Positions 42,221 through 52,242 of a stretch of 64,000 nucleotides of DNA are shown here, in pieces. The DNA comes from Staphylococcus marylandisciuri. Lineage in GTDB: Bacteria; Bacillota; Bacilli; Staphylococcales; Staphylococcaceae. The notes beneath the pieces were generated by a model. That model was not told the DNA's origin. It was given only the letters and a program-made list of their open reading frames with translations, and made no database searches. The DNA is taken from positions 110,263-174,262 of the forward strand of contig NZ_JAOPKZ010000004.1 in the NCBI RefSeq assembly GCF_025519785.1, given 5' to 3'. Numbering within the stretch: position 1 is the first letter of the stretch; the number at the start of each line of letters is the position of its first letter. Both the position numbers and the translations under genes were made by a program.

Positions 42221-42266
42221 ATTATACCTCCGTAGTTTATATTGATTCTATTTTATCAAAGCGAAA

Positions 42267-42292
42267 GCTAAACGCAAAGTTGAACGTTTAGC
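42267..42292. promoter_or_regulatory. 8-bp dyad between divergent small-peptide and VOC genes
   Basis: GCTAAACG and CGTTTAGC, 10 bases apart, form a perfect dyad over the likely -35 of the small-peptide promoter and upstream of the VOC promoter. It is operator-like; no regulator gene is nearby. Confidence 0.4.
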
Positions 42293-42323
42293 AGTGTTAC
42301 TCAATCTTAGTTTAGAGAGAGTA

Positions 42324-42332
42324 TGTTACAAT
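42324..42332 (+). promoter_or_regulatory. Extended -10 promoter of the VOC gene
   Basis: TGTTACAAT, about 40 bases before the start codon; the -35 region (ATCTTA) is poor. Confidence 0.45.
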
Positions 42333-42372
42333 TATTTGAGAATTAACTAGAACAGTGTGAAGGAGTGATCCA

Positions 42373-42777
42373 ATGAGTATACCTAAAGTTACAACATTTC
42401 TAATGTTTAACGGTCAAGCTGAAGAGGCAATTCATACTTATGTCGATGCCTTTGAAGATGCTGAAATACTTGCTTTGGTGCGATATGGTGAAGATGATGA
42501 TGCCCCGACAGATTACTTGCAACACGCTATCTTCAGATTAAAAGATCAAGTATTTATGGCTATTGATAATGTGAACGGAATGGATATTGAAATGAATCCA
42601 GCAATGTCATTATATGTAACGGTAGATAACGCTATGGAAATGGAGCGGTTGTTTAGTAAGTTGAAAGATAAAGGTGCGATATTGATGCCGAAGACTGAGA
42701 TGCCGCCATTTAGAGAATTCTCTTGGCTTCAGGACCGCTTTGGTGTCAATTGGCAACTTGCCTTGCCAGAGAAATGA
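42373..42777 (+). CDS. VOC-fold (PhnB-like glyoxalase/bleomycin) protein
   Basis: Protein of the vicinal oxygen chelate superfamily, PhnB-like branch; function unknown. 134 residues. It opens KVTTFLMFNGQAEEAI, with later FRLKDQVFMAIDNVNG and a C-terminal FREFSWLQDRFGVNWQLALP typical of this branch. The DNA-binding and methyltransferase names given to some relatives are not supported here. ATG with AAGGAG eight bases upstream. Monocistronic, with module B as terminator between it and convergent rqcH. Confidence 0.9.
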   Translation: MSIPKVTTFLMFNGQAEEAIHTYVDAFEDAEILALVRYGEDDDAPTDYLQHAIFRLKDQVFMAIDNVNGMDIEMNPAMSLYVTVDNAMEMERLFSKLKDKGAILMPKTEMPPFREFSWLQDRFGVNWQLALPEK

Positions 42778-42832
42778 ACTTGGTTAGAATCTGAAGTTAA
42801 AGTCATACTAGATTTAAATTCTAGAAAAAATA

Positions 42833-42883
42833 GGGAGCGGGACAGAAATCTTTTTATTCAAATTAGATTTCTGTCCCGCTCCC
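42833..42883. terminator. Module B inverted repeat (perfectly symmetric form)
   Basis: GGGAGCGGGACAGAAATC and its exact reverse complement flank a 15-base T/A-rich loop. It serves as a two-way terminator between the convergent VOC and rqcH genes. Confidence 0.88.
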
Positions 42884-42949
42884 TAATAAGAGACATATTC
42901 TTAAGTATTCCTAGGAAAAAACCTTAAGTTTCGTCGTTTATTGTTGTAT

Positions 42950-44659
42950 CTAAGCGTTAGATTGGGTCTGAAACATCTTCTTGATATGGTCGTAATCTGG
43001 AGTTGCATATAACGTCCGTTGGCTATCATAGGTTACAAAGCCTGGTTTCGCACCAGAAGGTTTGTGTACGTGTTTAATTCGAGTATAATCAACTGGTATT
43101 TGACTAGAGTTACCCGCTTTAGAGAAATACCCAGCTAACATAGCCGCTTCTTTAATTGTCTCCTCACTAGGTGAGTCGTTTAAGATAACAACGTGTGAGC
43201 CAGGAATATCTTTAGTGTGAAACCATAAGTGATTTTTTGCTGCCTTTTTATTCGTTAAATAATCGTTCTGTTTATTATTTTTACCTACTAGAATAGTATC
43301 CCCATCTGTAGATGTATAAGTTTGTAATTGAATTTGAGCTTTTTTCTTTTTCTTGGATGGTTTACGTTGTTTTAAATAGCCTTGCTCTCTTAGCTCTTCA
43401 CGAATCTCTTCAATATCATCCACTGTAATGTGTGAGAGTTGTTGTTCAATGTTCTCGAAATAGAAAATGTTAGCTTTAGTTAATTGAATTTGGTGTGTTA
43501 GTTCATGTTCGCGGCGCTTGAGTCGATTATACTGTTTGTAATAATACTGAGCATTTTCAGATGGAGATAGGGTAGGGTCAAGTGGTATCTTAACCTCTTC
43601 ACCTGAGTAATAATTAAGTGTGATAATTGAGTCGTCACCTTGATGGATGCGGTAAATGTTCGCTGTGATAAGTTCACCATATAGTTGCTGAGTTTCTTTG
43701 TCTTTTGCGCTTTCAGACTCATCGATCAATTTACTGAGTTTATGTTGGTTTTTCTGCAATTGTTGTTGCACAAACTTCACTAAATCATTGGCACGCTGTT
43801 TGACGCGTTCTCGCTCACCACGCGCTTCATAATAACGATCAAGTAGTTGATGAAGAGAATCATAGACGATGATGTCATCGTGAAATTGCTCTAGTTTCAT
43901 AAAGTAAAAATCTTCTTTACCAGTTTGGTGGTTTTTATGAAAGACCGGGGTATTGTTTGCCATAGTATCAGTTATAAATTCTTCAAAAGCTTGGGGAAGG
44001 GTTTTCGTAGTCATAAATTGACGTCTAAGTGTAATTTCATTTGTTGCTAATGGACTGAAGCCTTCAAATGTGTTAAGTAATTGGCGAGCGATGTTACCGC
44101 TATTGAAATCAATATATTGGTTAACTTCCTCAGCTTCTACTTCATATGGGTTAATTTTATCCTGTGCTGGAGGTGTCTCATATTTAAATCCAGGCATAAC
44201 CGTTCTGTACTGATTTGTGTTTGGAGTTAAATGTTTAAATCCTTCTATGATGTTCCGTTCAGAGTCCACAAGAATAAGGTTGCTATGTTTACCCATGATT
44301 TCGAGGATGACGGTGCGGTGAATAGTATCTCCAATTTCATTTCTACTCTCTATTTCAATTTCAACACGTCGATCGTTACCGATTTGATTGATCTCTTTAA
44401 CAAAGCCTCCCTCAAGATGTTTCCGAAAGACTCTAGCAAACATAGGCGGGTCGAAAGGATTGTCGTACTTTTTCTCGGTGATGTGCATTCTTGAAAAGCT
44501 AGGATGGATAGATAATAGTAACTGATGGTTCTTACGCTGTTGACGTATGATCATGATGATCGTGTCATTCTCAGGTTGGTTTATTTTATGGATTCTCCCA
44601 TTAATTAAAAATTGTAATTCTTCTACCATTTTTTTAGTAAAAAGTCCATCGTATGCCAT
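42950..44659 (-). CDS. rqcH: Ribosome quality control factor RqcH (NFACT family; FbpA-like)
   Basis: Binds obstructed 50S subunits and directs alanine tailing of stalled nascent chains; older name fibronectin-binding protein A homologue. 569 residues: NFACT-N domain (MAYDGLFTKKMVEEL, NDRRVEIEIES with the conserved DR), helix-hairpin-helix (about 170-220), a long coiled coil (about 280-420), and NFACT-R (VGKNNKQNDYL, HLWFHTKDIPGSHVVI). It is the only large minus-strand gene before the transposase. The binding site is weak (AAAGTGG). Confidence 0.95.
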   Translation of the reverse strand: MAYDGLFTKKMVEELQFLINGRIHKINQPENDTIIMIIRQQRKNHQLLLSIHPSFSRMHITEKKYDNPFDPPMFARVFRKHLEGGFVKEINQIGNDRRVEIEIESRNEIGDTIHRTVILEIMGKHSNLILVDSERNIIEGFKHLTPNTNQYRTVMPGFKYETPPAQDKINPYEVEAEEVNQYIDFNSGNIARQLLNTFEGFSPLATNEITLRRQFMTTKTLPQAFEEFITDTMANNTPVFHKNHQTGKEDFYFMKLEQFHDDIIVYDSLHQLLDRYYEARGERERVKQRANDLVKFVQQQLQKNQHKLSKLIDESESAKDKETQQLYGELITANIYRIHQGDDSIITLNYYSGEEVKIPLDPTLSPSENAQYYYKQYNRLKRREHELTHQIQLTKANIFYFENIEQQLSHITVDDIEEIREELREQGYLKQRKPSKKKKKAQIQLQTYTSTDGDTILVGKNNKQNDYLTNKKAAKNHLWFHTKDIPGSHVVILNDSPSEETIKEAAMLAGYFSKAGNSSQIPVDYTRIKHVHKPSGAKPGFVTYDSQRTLYATPDYDHIKKMFQTQSNA

Positions 44660-44694
44660 TTAAATCAACCACTTTCTATAAATTCAGTTCTCTT

Positions 44695-44723
44695 ATTGTA
44701 ACATGAGTGGTAGGATTGGTCAT
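44695..44723 (-). promoter_or_regulatory. Promoter of rqcH
   Basis: On the minus strand ATGACC, a 17-base spacer and TACAAT, with an extended TG. It ends about 36 bases before the rqcH start codon. Confidence 0.5.
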
Positions 44724-44797
44724 TGTGCTTGATTTACGATTGAAGCTATACAACTAAATGGTCGGTATGGTATCATATTGTAATAATAGAAGAATAG

Positions 44798-45438
<641 letters not shown>

Positions 45439-45439
<1 letters not shown>

Positions 45440-45648
45440 TGTTATATCCAGCTTTAAACGATTTAACTAACCAAGTTCGTTCTAAATATCTAATTGCAAC
45501 TACCGCAGCTAAACGTGCGAGAGAGTTAGAAGATAAACCTGAGAACACTTTATTAGATAACTATAAGTCTGTTAAGACAGTGGGCAAAGCTTTAGAAGAA
45601 ATTGCCGGTGGAAATGTTTATCCTGATGGAGTAGGCGACCACAAATAA
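45439..45648 (+). CDS. rpoZ: RNA polymerase omega subunit
   Basis: Small subunit that helps fold and assemble the beta-prime subunit. 69 residues, near the staphylococcal size of about 72. Conserved N-terminal YPALNDLTNQVRSKYLIATTAAKRARELE and NYKSVKTVGKALEEI. Translationally coupled to gmk (TAATG) with TTGGAGG upstream. Confidence 0.95.
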
Positions 45649-45864
45649 TTTGTGTTATGTAATGGCAAGAGTTTAACATCAAATCGTTAGAGAGCTCTTA
45701 TGAGAGGATTTAGCTTTTGCCGCAGTAGGTCATTAACATTTTAGAAGATGACAGCTTAAAGATTTACCAATGTTGATTCTTATCATGTCAGGCAGCGTTT
45801 TTAGCCATGTTAGCCTGTGAACGTCTACCAACTAGCAGGTTGCGATATAAGTTTCTGTGCTCAT

Positions 45865-45981
45865 GGAGCGGGACAGAAATCTAATTTGACTAAAAAGATT
45901 TCGTAGTCCCGCCCCGGCAAGGATGACTAGAATTGAAAAAAGCTTGATACAAGCGCATTTTCAAATCAGTCATCTACTGCC
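45865..45981 (-). repeat. Composite A-B cassette, inverted
   Basis: B 45865-45915, A 45916-45981. A module C hairpin follows (46001-46023: AGGCTGAGACAT with ATGTCCCAGCCT). Confidence 0.88.
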
Positions 45982-46104
45982 AAGACGCTGAAAAAGGCTG
46001 AGACATTACATTATGTCCCAGCCTCTTTCTCTCTAGTCAAAGACCTTTATGTTCCAGCCTCCGGCTTCGCTTTTATAAGGCCACCCCAACTCGCTGTGCT
46101 TGTT

Positions 46105-46222
46105 GGGAGCGGGACAGAAATCTAATTTGAACAAAAAGATTTCGTAGTCCCGCCCCGGCAAGGATGACTAGAATTGAAAAAAGCTTGATACAAGCGCATT
46201 TTCAAATCAGTCATCTACTGCC
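46105..46222 (-). repeat. Composite A-B cassette, inverted, second copy in this gap
   Basis: B 46105-46156, A 46157-46222. Preceded by a STAR-type CACCCCAACTCGCTGTGCTTGT segment directly abutting B. Confidence 0.88.
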
Positions 46223-46257
46223 AAGATGCTGAAAGAAGTTGATACATTACATTAAGT

Positions 46258-46345
46258 CCCAGTTTCTCTTTGTTGGGGCCCCACCCCAACTCGCTGTGCT
46301 TGTAGAAACTGGTTTACCAGTTTCTTTTTGTTGGGGCCCCCTCCT
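46258..46345 (+). repeat. STAR-like units, two copies
   Basis: CAGTTTCTC/TTTGTTGGGGCCCC begins at about 46259 and 46318, a period of about 58 as in the 25-kb array, with the same CACCCCAACTCGCTGTGCTTGT spacer. Confidence 0.75.
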
Positions 46346-46716
46346 CAAATCCTAAACGCTTATGTCCCGACCTATGGAATGTCGTAGATGTTCAGTGGTA
46401 CAATATGAGCCTTTTAAGACGATTTACTATTGGTATCTCTCAGCCCCAAACTAAGCGCTGATCTTTTAGCAGTAGTAAATCCAGCAAGATGAGACATGAT
46501 ATGAGTTAGACATTATGTTACGTATCATTTTATTTGTAAGATCCATTCCTGCTACTATTGCAGAGCTTTATATGTTCAGTCAGCAGCTGTATATATAAGA
46601 AATGATTTATTAAAAAATATCAATTTCAATCTGTTCGGTCATGAATGTAGGAGTATAAGACGGTAAGTTAAACTGAAATTCGTGATTAATCCGCAAATAT
46701 TAAGATGATTTGAATA

Positions 46717-46780
46717 AGGAAGTGAGCTTAGGAATTCTAATGTGTATTACATATTGATTCCTCTCACTTCCTTTTTCTTT
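46717..46780 (+). terminator. Long hairpin with T-tail upstream of coaBC
   Basis: AGGAAGTGAG pairs with CTCACTTCCT, and inner GGAAT/ATTCC and AATGTG/CATATT extend the stem; TTTTCTTT follows. It could end an unseen transcript in the preceding gap, act as a late rpoZ terminator, or be a leader attenuator. Confidence 0.7.
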
Positions 46781-46851
46781 CAAATTAGATTTAATGTATA
46801 ATGAAAAGTAAATTGACGACATTATAATAAGTATTACGGAGGATAAGTATA

Positions 46852-48060
46852 ATGAAGAATGTACTGCTAGCTGTAACCGGGGGCATTGCGGCATATAAAG
46901 CGATTGATTTAACTAGCAAGCTCACACAAGCAGAGTATGATGTTAGAGTTATGTTAACTGACAACGCTCAAGAGTTTGTAACACCTTTGGCTTTCCAAGC
47001 AATCAGTCGCAACCCCGTGTACACTAACACTTTTTTAGAAGAAAATCCTAACGAGATTCAGCATGTAGCGTTAGGAGATTGGGCGGACGTCATTATTGTA
47101 GCTCCAGCGACTGCTAATACGATCGCTAAGTTAAGTGTGGGTATAGCAGATGACGTGGTAACTTCGACACTCCTAGCTACGACAACTCCTAAATTTATAG
47201 CTCCAGCCATGAATGTTCATATGTATGAGAATAATAGAACACAACGAAATATAGAAGTGCTTAAGGAAGATGGTTATCACTTTATTGAGCCTGGGGATGG
47301 TTTCCTAGCTTGTGGTTATGTAGCGAAAGGCCGTATGGAAGAACCTCTGCAGATACTTCAACGTATAAATTCTTACTTTAGTGAAGAGGCTAAAGAAGCA
47401 TCTTACGAACAGAGCACTTTTAATGGAAAGAAGGCCTTAATTACTGCTGGTCCTACGATAGAAGAGCTAGACCCTGTCCGCTATTTATCTAATCGTTCTT
47501 CAGGTAAAATAGGTTATGCGTTGGCTGAAACACTTCAATCGCGTGGAGCCGAAGTTACTCTCGTATCAGGACCAACCGCTTTGCAACCGCCTAAGGACGT
47601 CAAGGTAATTCAAGTCGAAAGTGCTCATGAAATGTTTGAGGCAGTACAGAGTCAGTTTGAGCAATCCGATATCGTATTTAAAGCAGCTGCTGTTTCAGAT
47701 TATACACCTGCTGAAATGCTGCCCCATAAATTAAAGAAACAAGAAGGCGAATTAAGTGTCACTTTTAAACGTACGCAGGATATCTTAAAGTACCTCGGCG
47801 AGCATAAGACACATCAATATTTAGTAGGGTTTGCTGCAGAAACGAGAGATATTGAACAGTATGCTTTAGATAAATTAAAGCGTAAGAATACTGATGTCAT
47901 CATAGCTAATAATGTTGGTGATCGCACGATAGGGTTTAGCTCTGATAACAATGATTATACGATGTACTTTAAAGATGAAACGGTAGTGCCGCTGGGCAGA
48001 GAATCTAAAGTTAATTTAGCTAAGAAGATAATTGATGAATTAGAGAATAGGTGGGGTTAA
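46852..48060 (+). CDS. coaBC: Bifunctional phosphopantothenoylcysteine decarboxylase/synthase
   Basis: Two consecutive steps of coenzyme A synthesis. 402 residues. N-terminal FMN-dependent decarboxylase (VTGGIAAYKAIDL, APAMNVHMYEN, catalytic Cys in LACGYVAKGRM near 158) and C-terminal CTP-dependent synthase (ALITAGPTIEELDPVRYLSN, RSSGKIGYALA, FKAAAVSDY, KLKK). ATG with ACGGAGGATAAG upstream. priA begins directly after the stop. Confidence 0.97.
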   Translation: MKNVLLAVTGGIAAYKAIDLTSKLTQAEYDVRVMLTDNAQEFVTPLAFQAISRNPVYTNTFLEENPNEIQHVALGDWADVIIVAPATANTIAKLSVGIADDVVTSTLLATTTPKFIAPAMNVHMYENNRTQRNIEVLKEDGYHFIEPGDGFLACGYVAKGRMEEPLQILQRINSYFSEEAKEASYEQSTFNGKKALITAGPTIEELDPVRYLSNRSSGKIGYALAETLQSRGAEVTLVSGPTALQPPKDVKVIQVESAHEMFEAVQSQFEQSDIVFKAAAVSDYTPAEMLPHKLKKQEGELSVTFKRTQDILKYLGEHKTHQYLVGFAAETRDIEQYALDKLKRKNTDVIIANNVGDRTIGFSSDNNDYTMYFKDETVVPLGRESKVNLAKKIIDELENRWG

Positions 48061-50469
48061 ATGATCGCGAAAGTTATTGTAGACGTACCATCTAAAAACG
48101 TAGATTATAACTTTGATTACCTCGTCCCTCGAAATTTAGAGCGTATGATTCAGGTGGGTATGCGCGTGGTCGTTCCGTTTGGTTCAAGAACCATTCAAGG
48201 ATATGTAATGGAACTTACGGATCAAGCGAATAGTGATTTAGATATGTCTAAATTAAAAGAAGTAATAGAAGTTAGAGACATCAAGCCAGAACTTACGACT
48301 GAGCTTATTGAACTAAGCAAATGGTACGGTAAGTATCATGTGACTAAACGAATTTCAATGTTAGAAGTTATGTTGCCAGCTGCTTTAAAGGCTAAGTACA
48401 CTAAAATATTTAAGTTAAACAGTAAAGAGAACGTCCCTCCAAAGCTAGTGAACCGTTTCGACAGCAAAGGTAACTATGAGTATAAAATGGCTCAAAAAAA
48501 TAATGATTTGAATGACATTATTCCCTTCTTATCAAGCGGAGAAATTACTGAAGAAACATTATTATCGCAAAATGTAGGTAAAAAAACGCAACGTGCTGTA
48601 AAAGTTTCAGAACTGTATGATGTTGATACAGTTTTAACCGAATTAGAAGGTAAACCTAAGCAATATGATTTATATGCTTATTTAAGCGATGAACGTCATA
48701 GAGTAGTTACATTGAAAGAATTACAAGAAATGGATTTTTCCATTTCAAGTATTAATACCCTTACGCGGAATGGTTTGATTGAAAAATACGATGCGGTAGT
48801 AGAAAGAGATCCTTTTGATACACGGGTTTTTGAAAAGGAACGCAAGCGCGATTTAACTGAAGATCAGCAACAAGCTTATAATCAAATTGTGAAGAGTATT
48901 GATAACCGCGATTATAATACTTATTTATTACACGGTGTCACAGGTTCAGGTAAGACAGAGGTATATCTACAAACTATAGAACGCGTACTAGAAGTAGATC
49001 GACAAGCAATGATGCTCGTGCCTGAAATAGCTTTAACGCCTCAAATGGTTGTGCGCTTTAAGAGACGCTTTGGCGATGAAGTAGCTGTGCTTCATTCAGG
49101 ATTATCTAAAGGGGAAAGGTATGATGAATGGCAAAAGATCCGTGATGGTCGAGCACGTGTGAGTGTAGGTGCACGCTCTAGTGTGTTTGCACCATTCAAA
49201 GATTTAGGGATTATTATTATCGACGAGGAGCATGAATCCTCTTATAAACAAGAGGATTATCCACGTTATCATGCGCGTGATGTAGCCGAATGGCGTAGTA
49301 GGTATCATCAATGTCCCCTCATCCTCGGTAGTGCGACGCCTTCCCTTGAGTCATACGCGAGGGCAAGTAAAGGTGTATATGAATTATTAAGCCTCCCAAA
49401 TAGAGTTAATAATCAAGCGTTGCCCCATATTGATATAGTTGATATGCGTGAGGAATTAGGAACAGGTAATCGTTCTATGTTTTCAAATGAATTGCGTGAA
49501 GCTATTCAAACACGTCTTGAGAATAAAGAACAGATCGTGTTGTTCTTAAATAGAAGAGGCTATGCGTCCTTTATCTTATGCCGCGACTGTGGTCACGTAC
49601 CTCAATGTCCTCATTGTGATATTTCTCTAACATATCACAAAGCGAATGACCAATTAAAGTGTCATTACTGTGGTTATCAAGAGAGACCACCCGTTCTTTG
49701 CCCAAATTGTGAAAGTGAACATATTAGACAAGTTGGTACTGGAACTCAACGCGTGGAAGAACTGTTGCAACGAGAATTTGAAGATGCCAACATCATTAGG
49801 ATGGACGTAGATACCACTTCCCGTAAGGGTGCTCATGAAAAATTACTAAATGATTTTGGTAAAGGAAAAGGCGATATTTTATTAGGAACTCAAATGATAG
49901 CTAAGGGTCTCGATTTCCCGAACATCACTTTGGTCGGTGTGCTTAACGCTGATACGATGCTTAATCTTCCTGATTTCAGATCGAGTGAGAGGACCTATCA
50001 ACTTTTAACACAAGTTGCAGGCCGAGCAGGTCGTCACGAGAAAGAAGGGCGAGTTATTATTCAGACTTACAACCCTGATCACTACGCCATTCAAGATGTT
50101 CAACAGAACGATTATGAAACTTTTTATCATAAAGAAATGAATTATCGTAAGATGGGAAAATACCCTCCGTACTATTTTCTCATTAACTTTACTATATCCC
50201 ATGAAAATATGAAGAAAGTATTAGAAGCTTCAAAACATGTACATCAGGTTCTCCTCAACCATCTCTCGGACAAGGCGTTGGTATTGGGACCATCACCTGC
50301 GCCTTTAACTAGAATAAACAATGCCTTCCGTTTCCAAGTTCTTATAAAGTACAAAAGTGAACCAGATTTATACCGAGCGTTACAATATTTAGATGATTAC
50401 TATCATGACTTGTATTTAAAGGACAAGTTATCGTTAAAAATTGATGTTAATCCGCAAATGATGATGTGA
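48061..50469 (+). CDS. priA: Primosomal protein N' (replication restart helicase PriA)
   Basis: Superfamily 2 helicase that reloads the replisome at stalled forks. 802 residues. N-terminal DNA-binding domain (VDVPSKNVDYNFDYLVP), Walker A GVTGSGKTEVY (about 298-308), Walker B DEEHE, zinc-binding cysteines in CRDCGHVPQCPHCD and CHYCGY..CPNC (about 505-555), motif V GTQMIAKGLDFPN and VAGRAGR. Starts at the base after the coaBC stop. Confidence 0.98.
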   Translation: MIAKVIVDVPSKNVDYNFDYLVPRNLERMIQVGMRVVVPFGSRTIQGYVMELTDQANSDLDMSKLKEVIEVRDIKPELTTELIELSKWYGKYHVTKRISMLEVMLPAALKAKYTKIFKLNSKENVPPKLVNRFDSKGNYEYKMAQKNNDLNDIIPFLSSGEITEETLLSQNVGKKTQRAVKVSELYDVDTVLTELEGKPKQYDLYAYLSDERHRVVTLKELQEMDFSISSINTLTRNGLIEKYDAVVERDPFDTRVFEKERKRDLTEDQQQAYNQIVKSIDNRDYNTYLLHGVTGSGKTEVYLQTIERVLEVDRQAMMLVPEIALTPQMVVRFKRRFGDEVAVLHSGLSKGERYDEWQKIRDGRARVSVGARSSVFAPFKDLGIIIIDEEHESSYKQEDYPRYHARDVAEWRSRYHQCPLILGSATPSLESYARASKGVYELLSLPNRVNNQALPHIDIVDMREELGTGNRSMFSNELREAIQTRLENKEQIVLFLNRRGYASFILCRDCGHVPQCPHCDISLTYHKANDQLKCHYCGYQERPPVLCPNCESEHIRQVGTGTQRVEELLQREFEDANIIRMDVDTTSRKGAHEKLLNDFGKGKGDILLGTQMIAKGLDFPNITLVGVLNADTMLNLPDFRSSERTYQLLTQVAGRAGRHEKEGRVIIQTYNPDHYAIQDVQQNDYETFYHKEMNYRKMGKYPPYYFLINFTISHENMKKVLEASKHVHQVLLNHLSDKALVLGPSPAPLTRINNAFRFQVLIKYKSEPDLYRALQYLDDYYHDLYLKDKLSLKIDVNPQMMM

Positions 50470-50500
50470 TCTAGAAGATCGCCTTAATTTTAGAAAAAAT

Positions 50501-50551
50501 GGGAGCGGGACAGAAATCTAATTTGACTAAAAAGATTTCTGTCCCGCTCCC
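50501..50551. terminator. Module B inverted repeat after priA
   Basis: Symmetric form, loop sequence inverted relative to the 42833 copy. It is the only structure seen in the 359-bp priA-def gap besides a TATAAT near 50788. Confidence 0.85.
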
Positions 50552-50828
50552 CTAAATTGTTGCAATTCGACTTCAATATTAACACAGCTGAGGTTACGAC
50601 ATAAGTTTTCTGTACTCTCCGAAACCGATTAACACCGACTCAAAAGCAGGATTGTCGACGGGAACACTCACGACTCGTCAACATTGGTAACGATTTCACT
50701 CAGCGTTCGGTTCTGCTCAAGTCCTTAACGTTATGTCCCTAACTCTTAATGACATGAGAGAGAACCATCGCAATTTTTCACTAAATAAGTTATAATTACT
50801 TAATGATATTTTATAAGGAGAAGTATGT

Positions 50829-51317
50829 ATGTCGGTCAAACACCTCATATCAGCAGGTCATCCTATTCTCAATGAGCCTGCACAACCTGTGACGGAGTTT
50901 AATCAAGAAGTGGAAGAATTATTACTCGATTTAGAGGATACGATGTATGACGTTGGTGCTTCTGCAATATGTGCGCAACAAATTGGTATATCTAAACAGG
51001 TCGCAATTATTGATATGGAACAAGATGGCCTGCTTCAACTGATCAATCCGTCTATTATTCGTACGTCCGAACAGGTATTAAACGAGTTAGAAGGCTCAAT
51101 TAGCAAGCCAGATGTGTATGGTTATGTCCTACGCCCTCAAATGATTGTACTAAAAAGTAATGATAAACGAGGACGAGAAGTAGAGATGACCGCCTGCGAT
51201 GATATCGCAAGAATGATCTTACATATGGTAGATCATTTCAATGGTATCTGGTTTACCGATTTAATTGAAAGAGAATTAACTGAAACAGAAATGGAGGCGT
51301 ATTTTGAAGATGAGTAG
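50829..51317 (+). CDS. Peptide deformylase-like protein, catalytic motifs degenerate
   Basis: Homologue of peptide deformylase beside fmt, the classical def position. 162 residues. Motif 1 GxGxAAxQ appears as GASAICAQQ; motif 2 EGCLS is EGSIS (residues 88-92), so the metal-ligand Cys is Ser; motif 3 HExDH is HMVDH (132-136), so the catalytic Glu is Met. Loss of both makes deformylase activity very unlikely. S. aureus, as I recall, also has a second non-essential Def-like protein here and a separate active def. ATG after AAGGAGAAG. It overlaps or abuts fmt and is probably co-transcribed. Confidence 0.92.
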   Translation: MSVKHLISAGHPILNEPAQPVTEFNQEVEELLLDLEDTMYDVGASAICAQQIGISKQVAIIDMEQDGLLQLINPSIIRTSEQVLNELEGSISKPDVYGYVLRPQMIVLKSNDKRGREVEMTACDDIARMILHMVDHFNGIWFTDLIERELTETEMEAYFEDE

Positions 51318-52242
51318 AATCATATTTATGGGAACACCTGATTTTTCAACCCATGTTCTTGAAATGTTAATATCAGAACATGATGTTATCGCTGTAGTCA
51401 CACAACCAGACCGACCAGTGGGACGCAAACGTAAGTTAACGCCCCCACCTGTTAAAAAAGTGGCTCAAGCAGCTGGTCTTCCCGTTTACCAACCGGAAAA
51501 ACTGTCTAGTTCCGAAGATTTAGAAGAGCTCATAGGGTTAAATTCCGATTTGATAGTTACAGCAGCTTATGGTCAGATATTGCCACAGTCGCTATTGGAC
51601 GCTCCTAAACTAGGGGCAATCAATGTACATGCATCCTTACTACCTAAATACCGTGGAGGCGCTCCTATTCACCAAGCGATCATTGATGGAGAGAAAGAAA
51701 CAGGTATTAGTATTATGTATATGGTTAATAAATTAGATGCGGGAAATATTATCTCTCAAAAAGCGATAACTATCGAGGATAAAGATAACGTGGGAAGCTT
51801 ACACGATAAATTGAGTTTTCTAGGGGCAGAATTATTGCAATCTACCTTGCCAGACATCATTAAAGGTATTAATGACAGCATACCTCAAGATGAGAATAAA
51901 GCTACCTTTGCCTCTAATATTTCTAGAGAAGATGAGCGCGTGAATTGGAATAGCGACGCTCGAACAATCTACAATCACATCCGAGGACTTTCGCCTTGGC
52001 CAGTGGCTTATACGACTTTAGATAGTGCAAATATGAAATTATTTGCTGCCGAAATAGTAGAAGGTGTAAATGGGCAACCTGGAGAAATCGTCGAGACCAC
52101 TAAAAAAGCATTAATAGTAGGTACTGGTTCAGAAGATGCAATTGCTTTGACCGAAATTCAGCTGGCTGGTAAGAAACGTATGTCAGTCGCTAACTTTCTA
52201 AGTGGTGTACAAGTACAACTTGTAGGCAAGGTGCTTGTATGA
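51310..52242 (+). CDS. fmt: Methionyl-tRNA formyltransferase
   Basis: Formylates initiator Met-tRNA using 10-formyl-tetrahydrofolate. 310 residues. [10 protein letters not shown] at the N-terminus, the folate-binding [20 protein letters not shown] (about 107-126) with catalytic Asn/His, then a C-terminal tRNA-binding OB domain. ATG at 51310 fits the family start; a TTG six bases upstream (51304) is better spaced from GGAGG (51293-51297) and would add two residues. The start lies within the def-like gene; the stop overlaps rsmB. Confidence 0.96.
   Translation: MSRIIFMGTPDFSTHVLEMLISEHDVIAVVTQPDRPVGRKRKLTPPPVKKVAQAAGLPVYQPEKLSSSEDLEELIGLNSDLIVTAAYGQILPQSLLDAPKLGAINVHASLLPKYRGGAPIHQAIIDGEKETGISIMYMVNKLDAGNIISQKAITIEDKDNVGSLHDKLSFLGAELLQSTLPDIIKGINDSIPQDENKATFASNISREDERVNWNSDARTIYNHIRGLSPWPVAYTTLDSANMKLFAAEIVEGVNGQPGEIVETTKKALIVGTGSEDAIALTEIQLAGKKRMSVANFLSGVQVQLVGKVLV

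Larger units (their letters stand above)
45649..46851. other. 1.2-kb repeat-rich rpoZ-coaBC gap
   Basis: No protein gene seen. It holds two inverted A-B cassettes, a module C hairpin, two STAR-like units and a strong terminator-like hairpin just before coaBC. 45649-45860 and 46380-46716 show no clear feature. Confidence 0.6.

Noticed and set aside
44231..44494. Plus-strand 87-codon frame inside rqcH
   Set aside because: Antisense to the conserved NFACT-N domain with no supporting signals.
46700..46894. Minus-strand 64-codon frame before coaBC
   Set aside because: It is a translation across the terminator hairpin and the coaBC promoter/start region; no binding site.
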